64,000 bases of DNA from Eulemur rufifrons (taxonomy: Eukaryota > Chordata > Mammalia > Primates > Lemuridae). How positions within the stretch are numbered: position 1 is the stretch's first letter; every line of letters begins with the position of its first letter. The notes under the pieces are model-generated. The model was not told the origin of the DNA, ran no database searches, and was given only the letters and a program-made list of their open reading frames with translations. Both the position numbers and the translations under genes were made by a program. The DNA is taken from positions 45,916,001-45,980,000 of the forward strand of contig NC_090986.1 in NCBI RefSeq assembly GCF_041146395.1. Reading direction: 5' to 3'. Below, piece after piece: positions 22,651 through 35,204 of the stretch.

Positions 22651-25161
22651 TAATTCCATTTCTTCACTTTGTTTTCTCAGGTATAGGTACAGTAGACAGG
22701 TGGCTGCTCCTTCTTGTTTGCTACTTCTATGATACACTTTAATTTTCTCCTCTTGTCTTTGCAATTACTTACTTAACAATTTTATATGTAATTAAAAAAT
22801 GCATCAAATATTAAATTATCCCTGGTCAAAGAAGTGGTGCAATTTCTGTATCTTGATTGATCCCTGACCGATATATAACTATTGGAACTAAATCAATAAA
22901 ACCGTTAATATTCACAAGGTTCATGACTGTGTGCATAGAAATCCCACAAGCACCTAGAGAATCACTATGATAATTAATAGGTAAATTTGACAAGGTTTCT
23001 CTATACAAAGTAAAAATATAAAAGTCAACAGTTTATAAAAGCTATAAATAAAAAGTCAAATGCCTTGAGATTAATATGAAAAAAAAATGTGTTCATTCCT
23101 GCTCCATAGGGAAAATTATCAAGAGAAAATTTAGAGGTTTTAACTGAAGGAAGGGTCATCCCACCTTCATGAATTGGAACACTTGACATTATAATCATAT
23201 TAGTTTTTCGTATGTTCTTGTCTCTTCTTTAGAATTAGGTTTGTGTGCTACAATATAACCAGGTTTTAAACCATGTGAGCTGTGGGTGATGCATAGGTGA
23301 CAGATCCAGTTCTTGATTATCCATTCATATATATAACTTAGGTGAAACACTGGACAATGTGTAAGTCCACATACTCTATTCACATCTGGAAGCTCCCTGG
23401 TTGTTTCTTCATTGTGCAGTCCACTAAGCAGTCATTTCTACCCTGCAACTTTGCCAAATTATTTACAGGCACTGATAAAGGGAATCAGGATACTGATGCC
23501 TTCTCCTCTGTAGACCCAGAGACAACTTTTATTTTTCCCTCTCATACCCTAATCCAGAGGAATATCTTTTAATTGTGAGGAGTAACCTTTCTCCACTTAA
23601 GGCAGTCTGTCTAATCAGGAGATACTCTTTTAATATTTTTCTCACATACTCTGTTCAACACTGTAAGAAACACATCTGGTCATAAAATTCTTCTGAGGAC
23701 AAGGAAGTTCAGAATCAACTCTCTGTTAGAATATAGTCAAGAAAATTGGAAAAATGCAAGAAGAAGAAAAAATGCAATAAATAAAACTATTATACAGGCA
23801 AATATTTATACACAAATTGAAAATTTTATGGATATGTTTAAACTTTGGGAGTTAAAATACACTTTTGTTTTTAATTCTCTCTGAGATATCTTGTGCATGA
23901 AAATCAAAGATTGTTAGGATACTGGGAGCAATGCAGCTCTCACATCTCTTCAAATTGTAGTGATCCTTGGTTGTATTTCTACCGAAACATTCAAAAGGAC
24001 AAAAATCCTTAAATAAATACAATTTGGAGAATATTCTCATTTCTCTCAAATTCAGCAACTTTTTATAAGAGAACTAAAATGTCTAAATATGTGATTATGT
24101 TTGTAATTAAGGAAAACTTTATTTTAATTAGGGTTCCCAAGATGGGGCTCTGTTGAAGTTAGTTGAAGAATTTGGCACCAGAGATATAAAAAAGGGTAAT
24201 AAGAGGAGTACAGGTAATTTAAAGAAATACAAATGTATTACAAACAGTGACCATATGTAAATTAAATATGCTTTGATTCATTTACAATACACTTAACATA
24301 TCATAACAGTTATCAAATAAATTACTTTTTTCTTCATCAAATTTAGTTTATTAAATTCATGTACTTCAGCATCTTATTTCATCATTTAGGAAATGAGATT
24401 TTCTTACTAATTTCTAAAAAAGAAAACAGAACAAAACAAAAACAAAACAAAACAAAAGCCAGTGCTAGCCAGCTAGGAGAAGAATATCAATCTTAGAGCA
24501 CTAATAATTTTTCCTTTGAAATTTTAAATCTTAATCTTAAACCTCATAAAGGGCTAAAATAAAAGCTTATAAAGGAACCAGATTTTTCCTCATCATTTCT
24601 AATGAGCTGACCTGTAGCTTCCAGGATACTCTCTGGAGAAACAAAATCTGTTTGTGGAGTTCCAGGCAGTATAACCACTGTATGCATATGTTGTTATGTA
24701 TCTAGGGAAAAAAATAGAATTTACTCCATAAGAAGTCCTTTTTTTCTACTTTGTTTCTTCTGCAAAGAAAGACTAAAGAATGCTTTCTTGGCATTTCTTA
24801 ATTGATCAATAGTCTTTTTCATCTGTAACATCATAAAAGAAGAGAAAATAGGTAGGAAAATGTAGCATCTGGGATACATAAGCAACAACATAAAAAAGTC
24901 ATATATTCTGAGACATGAAATCATAAATTCTCCATTGGATACTGTTCAAAGATAAACAGATTTCATGCTTTAAAGTCTCCAAATTAGTCTCAAACCAGGT
25001 ATTATGAATAACATTACTGAAAACTCTTTCCTTAAGCCCTGTTATAAATGAAAGGATTAAATAAAACTTCTGTGTATAGTGTTCTGGGAAATTGATGTAT
25101 CTGTAATGTGGTATTATACCTAAGCTATATTATAGCTATTATATTTAAAATTATATTATTT
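22651..25161. other. Unassigned AT-rich DNA
   Basis: No gene or named repeat. An (AAAAC)n tract lies at 24425-24458. Frames of 60-76 codons on both strands look random. Confidence 0.4.
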
Positions 25162-25180
25162 AAAATATTAAAATATACAA

Positions 25181-25735
25181 TTTGATCCAGCAATCTCACT
25201 ACTAGGCATCTATCCAAAGGAAAAGAAGACATTCTATAATAAAGAAATCTGCACTTGAATGTTTATAGCACCACAATTCACAATTGCAAAGATGTGGAAA
25301 CAACCTAAATGCCCATCAATACATGAATGGATTAATAAAATATGATATATGTATACCATGGAGTTCTACTCAACTACAAAAAACAATGGTGATCTAGCAC
25401 CTTTTATATTATCCTGGATAGAGATTGAGCCCATCATTCGAAGTGAGGTATCATAAGGATGGAAAAACATGCACCGCATGTACTCACCATCAAATTGGTA
25501 CTAACTTACCAGCACTGAGGTGCTCACATGGTAGTGACACTCATTGGGTGCCGGTCAAGTAGGGAGGGTTGGGGGGGTGGCGGGTGGAGGGGGCTGGGGT
25601 GGGCGGTAAACCCACAGCTAGTGGAAATGGGGCACACTGTAAGGGAGAGAGACATGCTTGTGACCCTGGTGTGGGTGAGGCAAACTCATTTCATGTAACC
25701 AAAATGATTGTACCCCCATATATCCTGAATTAAAA
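25181..25735 (+). mobile_element. L1 3' end, first unit (subfamily A)
   Basis: The end of ORF2 (CACAATTCACAATTGCAAAGATGTGG, GGTATATG-like block, then ATGGAAAAACATGCACCGCA) is followed by a long G-rich 3' UTR. It closes with ATTGTACCCCCATATATCCTGAATTAAAA. The A-tail is almost absent (4 A). A G-quadruplex-like tract lies at 25562-25603. The ORF2 remnant has stops relative to the second unit. Confidence 0.85.
25562..25603 (+). other. G-quadruplex-like tract in L1 3' UTR
   Basis: About seven G-runs of three or more, including a run of seven, are packed in 42 bases. It is positionally equivalent to the tract at 15281-15307, as expected for L1 3' UTRs. Confidence 0.75.
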
Positions 25736-25738
25736 CAT

Positions 25739-26276
25739 TTGATCCAGCAATCCCATTACTGGGTATCTACTCAAAAGAACAAAAGACATTCTATAAAAAA
25801 GACATCTGAACTCCAATGTTTATAGCAGCACAATTCACAATTGCGAAGATGTGGAAACAACCCAAGTGCCCATCGAGACATGAGTGGATTAATAAAATGT
25901 GGTATATGTATACCATGGAGTACTACTCAGTTACAAGAAACAATGGTGATATAGCACCTCTTGTATTATCCTGGATAGAGCTGGAACCCATTCTACTAAG
26001 TGAAGTATCCCAAGAATGGAAAAAATAAGCACCACACGTACTCACCATCAAATTGGTTTTAACTAATCAACACCTAAGTGCACATACAGTAATAACATTA
26101 ATTAGGTGTAGGGCAGATGGGAGGACAGAGGAGGGGATGGGTATATACATATATAATGAGTGAGATGCAAACCGTCTGGCGGCTGGACACGCTTGAAGCT
26201 CTAATTTGGGGTGGGGGGACAAGGACAATATACATAATCTAAACATTTGTACCCCCATAATATGCTGAAATAAAAA
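25739..26276 (+). mobile_element. L1 3' end, second unit (subfamily B)
   Basis: This unit is better preserved than the first. A 70-codon frame (25816-26028) still encodes the ORF2 C-terminal end, [20 protein letters not shown] onward, as far as a stop after SEVSQEWKK. The 3' UTR has only a short G-rich part, contains ATATACATATATAATGAGTG and ends TTTGTACCCCCATAATATGC with an A-rich tail. The 3' UTR differs from the first unit by many substitutions and indels. Confidence 0.88.
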
Positions 26277-26439
26277 AAATCTACAAAAATAATAAAAAAT
26301 ATTAAAATGTTCCTGCATAATAGAATTAAATATCATTTTTTATAAAACTGCTACTTGTGGGCTCACTTCCTCTTCCTCACTAGCTACAAATCCATATAAA
26401 TGAGAATAAATCAAGCTCAGAATAATAGGGTGTCTGTAT

Positions 26440-26870
26440 GTGTCATCTTAGAACAATTTAAACAGCACAAAATCTCTTATCATCACCATAACCTTTTTCA
26501 GGGACTGCTCTATCTGCTCTAATTTGTTCCTTATCTTCATGTGCAAAAAATGTTCTTGAAGAGTTTATATTTAATTGTTTTCTCCTCTTTATTAATTTTC
26601 CTTAACTTCTCAATACCCTGAAGTATAAAAACTGCAAGTTCTGTTTTGAAAGTGACACTTTGAACTCATTGCCACCATAGCCTTTGTACACATCAGTACT
26701 TGTGCTACCTTACCTTACTCAGCACGTGTCATTTTTAACAATTCGCTCCCTCATAAAACTATTCCCTTTATTTTAGTTTCTGTGAAACTACATTCTCTTG
26801 GTTTTCTTATTACCTCATTAGCCTCTCCTTTCTTGTTGTTTTTGGCTATTTTAATAAGCTGTTTTAGACA
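26440..26870 (+). mobile_element. L2 LINE fragment
   Basis: The block TTTCTGTGAAACTACATTCTCTTGGTTTTCTTATTACCTC with CTCTCC resembles the sense-strand L2 ORF2 section around its reverse transcriptase. It is diverged. The left part is hard to anchor. Confidence 0.45.
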
Positions 26871-26879
26871 TTAAACATA

Positions 26880-27660
26880 TTTTTGATCAATGACTATATT
26901 CCAAGAGCTGAGGATACTTGGTAAATAAAGTATTCATGGATTCTGCCTTTATGGAGCTTACGCTTTACTTAAGGAGGAAAATAGAAATCAAATTATGAAA
27001 TGAATAAATGTATAAATACAAATTGTAATATAATGTTGTTGAAATAATATAATTATAACTACATAGAATAATAGAGAATATATTTTTGATGATCAGGGAA
27101 AGATTCTTTTTTTTTAAAAGGACTGAATGAAACAGATTTGAAAGATCCAGCTATAGGTCCATCGTGGTGGGGGTGAGGTAGAATGCCATAGAAGAGAATA
27201 GGCTTTGTAAGGGTCCTGAATTGTAGTCTTAAGGTACATTTGGAATGTGATGGGCAAGGGGAATATTATGAGATGAAACTTATAGAGATAAGCAGGGATT
27301 GATGCTGCAAATTCAATTCACTCTTGTACTAACATATCTTCAATTCCGTCTTTATGTTGATGGTCACCAAAATCATATAGAGCTAGGCCAGAGATAACAA
27401 AAGACACCAGATTTGAGAATACTACCAATATATTATGTGTTATTTAGGGGCATGGAGGGGAGAGATAACAATTAATGATAGACTGGGTATAGGAAGAGAA
27501 GAGCCTTTGGGTTCTGGAAAATTTATTGAGATGAAAGTTAAGAGGAAACTGGCAAAAGACACGGAGAGAAGCAAACAGATGGACAAGAGGAAAATCAGTA
27601 GAGGGTAGTACCTCAGAAGCCAAGTGAAAAATGTGCATCAAGGATAGGAATGTGATAAAA
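26880..27660 (-). mobile_element. L2 LINE 3' half, minus
   Basis: Reading leftwards as antisense, the L2 3' end is visible at 26885-26990 (ATTCATGGATTCTGCCTTTATGGAGCTTACG). Internal blocks follow, including CAAGGGGAATATTATGAG and, at 27560-27630, ACCTCAGAAGCCAAGTGA. It sits tail to tail with the L2 fragment to its left. It is non-coding. Confidence 0.6.
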
Positions 27661-30600
27661 TATGTGAAATGCTGATGAGAATTTAATTAAGGAATATTCT
27701 AGATGATGAGATCTAGTAGAGGAATAGGAACATAGATAGTTCATTTAACATATATAAAGTATTTTTAAAATAGCATATAATAAAGAAAGTAGTCATCTAC
27801 TATAACTATATTATATTTATTTACTTTCATGACTAAGATCGAATGTACATTGAATTACCAGTTTTGTAATACAGTTCACCAAGAAGAGTTAAACTCAACA
27901 ATAGTAAAAGTAGTGTTAGTAGTAGTAGTGAGATTTAACTTCTAAATTAGGGGGTTGTTAGTGAACATATTAGATCTCATGTTTAACGAAGTGATATGTA
28001 TCTCTACAAGAATAAGAAATTTGCCACTCAACTACTGTCTCTGCTGATGTATGTATAGAGTTCCCAGTGGCAGTCAAAGAATAAATAGACCATTTGCAGC
28101 TCCTCACTGAGAAAATGAAAGTTTTAAAGTCAATTTTAATGCTAATTTAAAGGAATTGATAGGTAGTCATAAACAAATATTGAGATATTTCAAATTAAAT
28201 TTAATGAAATTTTTTAAGATTAAATAATTTACATATTTTGACAAATTTATCTATATTTTATTTGGTTTTAGCAAATAAACTGCATATAATTAATGTTTCA
28301 GAATCTTTATATTATATCCAGTTATTAATTCATTTACTTTTTCTTAACATGGACATAATCAATTTATTAAATATTAACAGTTTCCAATTAATTTTTGATT
28401 ATTCTTACTTTATCATCTATGAATTTCTGGGGAACAGAGACAAACAAAAAGAATAATTAGTATGTTTGTCATTTGACAGTTTACATAGCTTTCCAATATA
28501 AACGAATTTGAGAAGAATCAATGAAACTGATAGCTCAAACCTGTGCAGCTTGTAAGTAACAAAGCAGAAGTTCCAAACCTGGATGTGCGGATCCCAACTC
28601 CCTGTGCTTTCTACACTTGCATACATGACAGCAGTATTCTCAAAGTCTATCTATTAATATAAACTACAAATAAGATCTGTAAACTATGGCATCCTAATGC
28701 TGGCAGACACTCATGATAAAGGCAGCTTCATGTGGTTGGCTGCTCACCTTGAACTTGTTTATCTTTAATTATCCCAGGCTTGCTGGAATAAGGAAACAGT
28801 GGCAGGAAGTGGCAGAGCAGTATTCTTTCTTTAATAAAAATACATCTTTCTAGTGACTGTGAACCTAATCAGAAAATGTAACATATCCCCAAAGTATTTT
28901 AACACATGATTATTTAATTATAAGTCTAAGAATAAGTCTATTGCTTGGCCTAGTATTTTTGAAACTAGAGCATACTGTGACCTTCTAGGTTTTCCAATAT
29001 CTTTATGTTAACCTCATTTTATTAAAAAATTCTAGAAGTATTTTCTGAGTATTTAGTTGTGTTTTGCCTAAATACAAAGACAGAACATTTGATGGGCATA
29101 GCCATTACAACAGCGCCAATTTTTATTTTAATTAGAATATATGCTTCTAAAAGATAATTTTCTCCTTTAAGTTATAAAAAGAAAATTACACGATGTTATG
29201 TTTTCTAAAAAAGGGAGATATAAAGGAAGTGAAAGGAATGGTTCCTGATTTCAATGATTTCACTATGTAATTAAGATAAAAATTTTGTATGTGATTATAA
29301 AAATCACAAGACAGTTTATAATTAAATTCTAACAAGTTATATCAGAGGCTTAAGTGCTATGAGGAGTACAAGACGAGAGAGCCAGAGCAATCACAGAAGT
29401 GCTAGCTGAGGGCAAGGGACATGACCTTGACTACTTCTGTATAACCAGAGTAGATTTATACAGGATTAAATGTTCAATCAGTCCTGCTCATCTCTGTCAA
29501 GATAAGAGGAAACCATGAGAACAGCCAAATACATATTTACTTTTCCCAACACTTAACTTGCATTAGTGAACCCTGATGACTATTACCACCAATATTTGAA
29601 GGTAATATATATTTGTGAAGATTATAACTAGAAAAATCAATAAAAGCATTCAACAGTAATTGAACAGCTTAAAATTGACATCTACCTACCCTGAGCAAAG
29701 GACAAATTATTTACATGTAACTAAGTAAATACATATAATGGATTTTTGAAATCAAGGACCAAACTCATTTTCAAACTGCCTTATTCAAATGTGCGGAATA
29801 AAGTTAATAATACCTAATCAGAAACATATCTGTAATGTAATTTACAGCTTTTAAAGTACCTCAGGCATGTGATTACTGGATCAAGAATTAGACAATCTAA
29901 ATTTGAGATGGATAATCTGAGGGACAATGATAAATCATTGTCTTTCTAAATATTTTTCTTAAAAATGATATTAATGACATATACATTTGAGGTGTCAAAA
30001 CACCTTTGCTGTTGTGAAAATCATAGAGATGATATTTGTGAATCTGCTACACTTTGTAGCACACATGCAGTACACCCTGAGCTCGTGTTAGTTGCTCCTC
30101 TTCCTTATTTCATTGCAGATTTTTTCTTCTTAATTAGAACAACAAGCTTATATTTGACATTTAATGTGTTAGGCTACTTGAGAGTTCCATGTCTTATTTT
30201 CAGAAATACTATTAGACATTTATTGTTTTGCTTATTTTTTGTACTATAATTTGCATTCTGTACAAAAAGAAAGGGATGCACAAAACTATTAGGTCATTTC
30301 CCAAATTACAGAGGTGATATGTGCCAGAGACAGGCGATATGTGCCAGGAAATAGGACTTGTTCCCAGCCTCTTTGATTCTAAAACTTGAACACAGAATCA
30401 TTATGCCATAGTATCTCTCAGGATTTTGCACATGTGACACAGTATCTATATTTTTATCAAATTAAATTTAAGCTCATTTTTTGTAATCAAATTTGGAAAC
30501 ATTTAAGTTATAGCTCTTCAAAATAATTTGTGAGTAACTTTTATTATTTTATATAAAGTTTTTCACATTAAAAGATGAACAAATTATTGTTTCAATACTT

Positions 30601-31064
30601 AAAAATAAAATAACAAGATGATTAATGACAGAGCTAACCAAACATCTCTGGCCCACCTTAGTTTAGTCTGGAGGTAATGTGAGTTTACAGCCTTGAGCAT
30701 ATCCTTGCTAATGCAAATATATACAATTATGATTGTGGTTTTTTTTCTTGTTTTGCTGAAATAAAATCATAATATATGCCCTTTGCTTTTTTCATCAAAT
30801 ATGAATTCTCTTAAGAGTTAATAGATTTAAATCTAAATTTATTTATCTCAGGTACTTTTATTTAGATACATATTTATAGAAATATTAACTAATCATTGTT
30901 TTTACACATAACATTTCTTGATTTACATACACATCTACAAATATACATCAAAGATATTGTATCATACATGCTGTCTAAGAGACATCATTTTTCTTCTGTT
31001 ATTGCAATTTATTCAACCTTTCTTTTTCCCTTCAAATTGAATAACATAATCATACTGTGTTTGT
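27661..31064. other. Unassigned AT-rich DNA
   Basis: No gene. A short AGT/GTA repeat lies at 27905-27930. The frame at 29965-30249 (94 codons) contains several Cys/His residues in its first third, but they follow no zinc-finger spacing. I treat it as chance. Confidence 0.4.
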
Positions 31065-31280
31065 ATCTTTAGCCATTTTTATTTAAATATTTGTGTGTGT
31101 GTGTGATAGATTCCTAGGAACAGTCTGCTGGGAATAAGGATATATGCATCTTATTTTAAGTGATGATGACAGATTGCTTTTCAGGAATGCCACAATTCAC
31201 CTATCCTCCAGGGAGATGTGAGAGTCCACTTTCCTCTGACTCTCCAACAGGAATAGGATATAGGAATTTTTACACTTAAC
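31065..31280 (-). mobile_element. Ancient L1 ORF2-end fragment, minus
   Basis: GATTCCTAGGAACAGTCTGCTGGGAATAAGGATATATGCATC and CACAATTCACCTATCCTCCAGGGAGATGTGAGAGT follow the order of the antisense L1 block around 'GGAATTGCTGGGTCA' and 'ACACTCCCACCAGCAGTGTATGAGAG'. It is very diverged and includes a (GT)n run at 31092-31106. Confidence 0.5.
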
Positions 31281-32079
31281 ATTTTTCCAGGTCAAGAATT
31301 TTTCTAGGATCTTTCATGATTTTTGTCTTTTCTCATCAATCCTTTCTTTAATTAGATGAACGCTTTCAACCTGCAGATGTGGGTCTTTCTTCAGCTCAGA
31401 GGAATTTCTCTATGATTTGTTTAATATGTCTCTCTCCTTTATCCATTTCCTTATTTCCTGATAGGATTAATATCATGTGCATACTTAGACTTTGGGTTTG
31501 TTACTTATTTTTTTAAGCCTCATCATTTTCGTACTGTTGTTTTGCAAAATGGAGGGCAGACTTTTTTTTTTTTTGCGTTCTAGGAAACCCTTTTTAATGT
31601 GTTGTGCTTAAATCTTATGAGTCCTTTCTCCTTCATTTGTTGTAGTTATAACCTGGAGGAGGTGCTAGAGACTCTATTTCTTACAGACATTCTAATTATT
31701 CTATTCCTGTCTCTGACTATATGATCCTATTCTGTTCTTTTCATTTATTTGATCAGATCTTGATTTTTTAAAGAAATTAATATTTTGCATAAAATTAATC
31801 TACCATATATACTTGTTCCCAGTCTCAACTCCATCATCTTTTGTCCAAAAGCACAGGTAACAATACACCTGTATTTAATGTTTATCATTTACATACATCA
31901 TTAGACAATTTTATTAAATTACTATTTATCCAGAAATAGTATATGATCTTGTTTTGCCTACTTTTCCGTCATATATATGGATGTGTGTGTGTGTGCGTAC
32001 ATGAATGTGTGTATTATCATACTGTACATATCATTTTTATCTTTATTTTTGGAAGTTGAGATTTGTACATCTTGATGCA
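31281..32079. other. Unassigned, possibly old LINE-derived
   Basis: The TCAGAGGAATTTCTCTATGATTTG region at 31397-31420 resembles an ancient LINE, but I cannot assign it. A (GT)n run lies at 31983-31996. Confidence 0.35.
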
Positions 32080-32560
32080 TATAATTCCACTTTCAGTAAT
32101 TTCAACTCTTTCATCAATCATTACCATAATATCCCACAAACATAGATTGCTTCCAATGTTTTGCTAATCCAGTTTTGTAATGGACATTTTATACATGTTT
32201 TTTTGGGTGCATCTATGAGAGTTTTCCCAGGGCATTATACTTAGAAGGGCAATTGCTGGATTACAGAATATGCACATTTTCATCTTTACTGGATATTGCC
32301 AGGCAAATAGCTCTCTAAAGTACTCATATCAAATTACACTCTGACCAGCGGTGTGCAAGAATGCCTACTGTTCCACCTCACTGCCAGTTGTATTACTACT
32401 TGTTTCCAGATTAATTTTTGCAAGTCTAATATTTGTAAAATGTTATTGCATATCAAATTCAATTTGGATTTTTCTGATCACTAGTGAGCTTGATAATATT
32501 TTCCTATAATTTAGGACCATTTGGTTTGATTTTATCCTCTGTAAATCACCCATGCAATTA

Positions 32561-32603
<43 letters not shown>

Positions 32604-32640
32604 GTGTGTGAAAACATATCTGTTTCCATAAATTTATTAA
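32080..32640 (-). mobile_element. L1M ORF2 C-terminal region, minus
   Basis: Recognisable antisense blocks are AAGGGCAATTGCTGGATTACAGAATATGC, TTACACTCTGACCAGCGGTGTGCAAGAATG, and TTTTTCTGATCACTAGTGAGCTTGATAATATTTTCC. These are the standard L1 sequence over the ORF2 C-terminus. A TG/TA microsatellite has expanded at 32561-32610. Confidence 0.75.
32561..32610. repeat. (TG)n(TA)n(TG)n microsatellite
   Basis: A run of TG, then about 14 TA units with one TG interruption, then TG again, inside an L1M fragment. Confidence 0.95.
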
Positions 32641-32864
32641 CATTTTTAGCATTTGCTTGAGATTTTTTATTCTTTTACAACATTTTTGTATATTTGTATA
32701 TTAGATATATCTTTTATAAACAGCTGTTTATACACTATGACAATTGACATTTTAACACGTTGCTTGTGAGTAATTTTATGTTACTGCTTAATGATTTGTA
32801 TTACAACTTGAGGTCCTTTAAATGAAATCAGGTCCAATCCTGTTTCACATCACTTGATTACCAC

Positions 32865-32909
32865 TATATAGTCATCAATTATATATTATATATAATTGAT
32901 GACTATATA
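32865..32909. repeat. 45 bp AT-rich perfect palindrome
   Basis: Two 22 nt arms that are exact reverse complements (32865-32886 and 32888-32909) are separated by one T at 32887. The arm core GTCATCAATT / AATTGATGAC is not simple TA repeat, so the symmetry is not just low complexity. The structure could form a hairpin or cruciform. Confidence 0.93.
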
Positions 32910-34059
32910 TACATATATACAAAAATGTATATATTACTATATATACCACTCTATAGTAATAGAATTATATAGTTTTTATGTCCATAATCCTACCAGTCCT
33001 TCTAGATCTTGGTAATTATACTATTTTTTTAACCAAATTCATTGTTTATTTAATGTTAATTATATTTTATCTTTCATTACATTTATTTTAATGAGGATTT
33101 TTTACTTCTTACATTCTCTGTATTCCCAAGATCAGGAATCTCTCTTTGTCAGTGTGGACTCAGGAGTTAAGGATCACCTCCTAGGGAACTCAGAAAACAG
33201 TTCAGACGCAGTCTAAGGCTTTCTTGTCATGTATTACAGCAGGAAGGTTGTCAGTTCTTTATGACGATACCAAGGGAAGATCTCTTTACTCAGCAATCTC
33301 TTAGATGCCTTTTCATGTTAGTTTGGGGTGAACTCAGGACATTTGTTTTCATCCTTGAGGCTCAGGGAGACTTGGTCTACCCCTACGTGTTTTTATTCAT
33401 CTTTCTTTCCTGGACCAAGGATCCATGTGTGACAAGATCTTTCTAAGTCATCTTGTTGCAATACCTGTAACAGGAATGCCTCATGCTGGATACCACACTT
33501 TTGTTCTATGTAGAGGGAAAAAAGAGGGAAGAAAGGCATGTAACAACAGTCTAGTTGACTCTCCTCATGTCTTATCAACTTGCTGGAATTAGTGACTTCT
33601 TGGCCTAGAAGCACTGAATGGATTAAATGGCTATCATGATAGAAGTCTCCATAAAGCACCAATTTACTGTGGTATATCAGATGTGTGAGAATAATTTTAC
33701 AGATTGTATGAATAGTGACATAATACATTAATTGAATTGTTGCTATCTTAACTATTACAAAAACATGCAGAAGGTAGTATGATATGCACGGCAACTGAAA
33801 TTTGTAGTTCTCTGAGTGACTATATAGAATATAATAAAATGGTAAAAGTAAAGTCTTGGACATTTGATCTGAATGAGAATTAAAGGACCAGGATCCCCCC
33901 AAATTCCTAAAGAATAAATTAGAATTTTATTTAAAGAAAAGAATTCAACTACATAGTTAAGTTCAAGTAATAAAGATTTACAACATTGCTGAGAAAATTC
34001 AGCCTAAACCAAGTCTGCACAAGCATAGGCCTCAACGGAACATACCTTTTAAAGCTCTT
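32910..34059. other. Unassigned; longest open frame of the window
   Basis: A minus-strand frame of 169 codons spans 33393-33902. The translation has no recognisable domain, no signal peptide and irregular composition. The 33140-33440 block may be an ancient repeat or LTR, but I could not name it. Confidence 0.4.
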
Positions 34060-34255
34060 GAGTATAAATTCTGGCTCTGTGAATCATTACTTTAATATCT
34101 TAAGATAGCATTCAGAAGCCTTTTATACTGTATGTAAAATAAGGATAATAGTTCTTGCCTCATAGAAGGCACTATATGTTAATATAACATGAAGCAAAAT
34201 ATAGAGCACAGGGTCTGACCCACGCTAAGAATTCAATAAGTGATAGCTAACTCCA
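34060..34255 (+). repeat. MIR SINE
   Basis: TATAAATTCTGGCTCTGTGAATCATTACTTTAATATC, CTGTATGTAAAATAAGGATAATAG and GAATTCAATAAGTGATAGCTA match in order the sense MIR core and 3' part. It is nearly full length but diverged. Confidence 0.75.
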
Positions 34256-35204
34256 CCCTAAGTCATCAATAAACATTTAAACTTGCAGTTTATTTTTCAA
34301 ATGTAAGAACAAATTTTATAAAATTGTGATTTGAAAAAAAACAAACTGTGATTTAATGCAGAACACTTTTAGCAGCCTCAGAGAAATAGATCTTATTCTC
34401 CTCCTCACTTGGGATACTGTGGGCAAAGGGGAGAAATATAAATAAGTACAGTCAGGATTCTCTCAAATGCAATTATTCTCTAGAAATTAAAACATAACAG
34501 ATGTGTTATGATGATAAACAGATAAACATAACAGATGATGATAAACTGATTTAACTGTTGCTAGCAAGCGTCAGATTGTCATAAATGAAGACATTTTAAG
34601 TTGAGTTTAATAGTTAAAATAATCAAATCAGTACCTCTTTTTTATTATCATCAACATATTGCACATGGAAAAGAAAAATCATATTGAAGTCCCCGTTGTA
34701 GTATAAGAGGAATAAGAGCAATTAAAGTGCTGACAGTAGGTTCTTAATAGAAACCTTTCACAAAAATTGCTTCACCTCCATATACTTCATGCACTAATTA
34801 GTTTTTTATATTTGTGCTATGGAAACAGTTTTGCTATTTAATTATTATGAAACTTTCATGTGTTCATAAAAACTATTGAAAAGCCACTTATTCTGTATTA
34901 TCAACTTTATTATAATATGTTTATTTTATGCAATATGATACTCTGCTGAATAAAACTTAATAATTTACAGATTGTTTAGTACACCATTTGGGCTTCAAAA
35001 AAATGACAAAATTTTTGCCTGAGTTTTAATGGGAAATAATACAAACTTTTGAAAAGGTCTCTAGAGAATCCAACCTGTAAAAAGATTAGGTAAATAACCA
35101 TATGTAGAAAATTGTGCTTTAAAAGAGAGAATTAACCCTAACCTTCTCCAAATTAAGTTCTCTACTTTTTTTCCACTTTCCTATCTTACAATATAGATAA
35201 CTTT
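34256..35204. other. Unassigned AT-rich DNA
   Basis: No gene or repeat is recognised. A local duplication of ATAAACATAACAGATG-like sequence occurs near 34491-34550. Confidence 0.4.

Larger units (their letters stand above)
25162..26308 (+). mobile_element. Head-to-tail pair of L1 3' ends inside one apparent target-site duplication
   Basis: Two 5'-truncated L1 3' ends follow each other on the plus strand, at about 25181-25735 and 25739-26276. The 13-mer AAAATATTAAAAT flanks the pair at 25162-25174 and 26296-26308. It is AT-rich, so chance is not excluded. Both units begin at the same ORF2 position (TTTGATCCAGCAAT) but have different 3' UTRs. Possible origins are template jumping in a single event, nested insertion into an A-tail, or retrotransposition of a tandem source transcript. 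Confidence 0.75.

Noticed and set aside
25168..26276. Simple tandem duplication of one L1 end
   Set aside because: The two 3' UTRs differ too much and in a subfamily-like way; divergence since a recent duplication does not explain it.
29965..30249. Cys/His-containing frame as a zinc finger
   Set aside because: The Cys and His residues do not follow any known zinc-finger spacing, and the rest of the frame is hydrophobic chance sequence.
33393..33902. Longest open frame (169 codons, minus)
   Set aside because: No recognisable domain, no promoter, splice or polyadenylation context. A frame this long is not surprising by chance in 64 kb on six frames.
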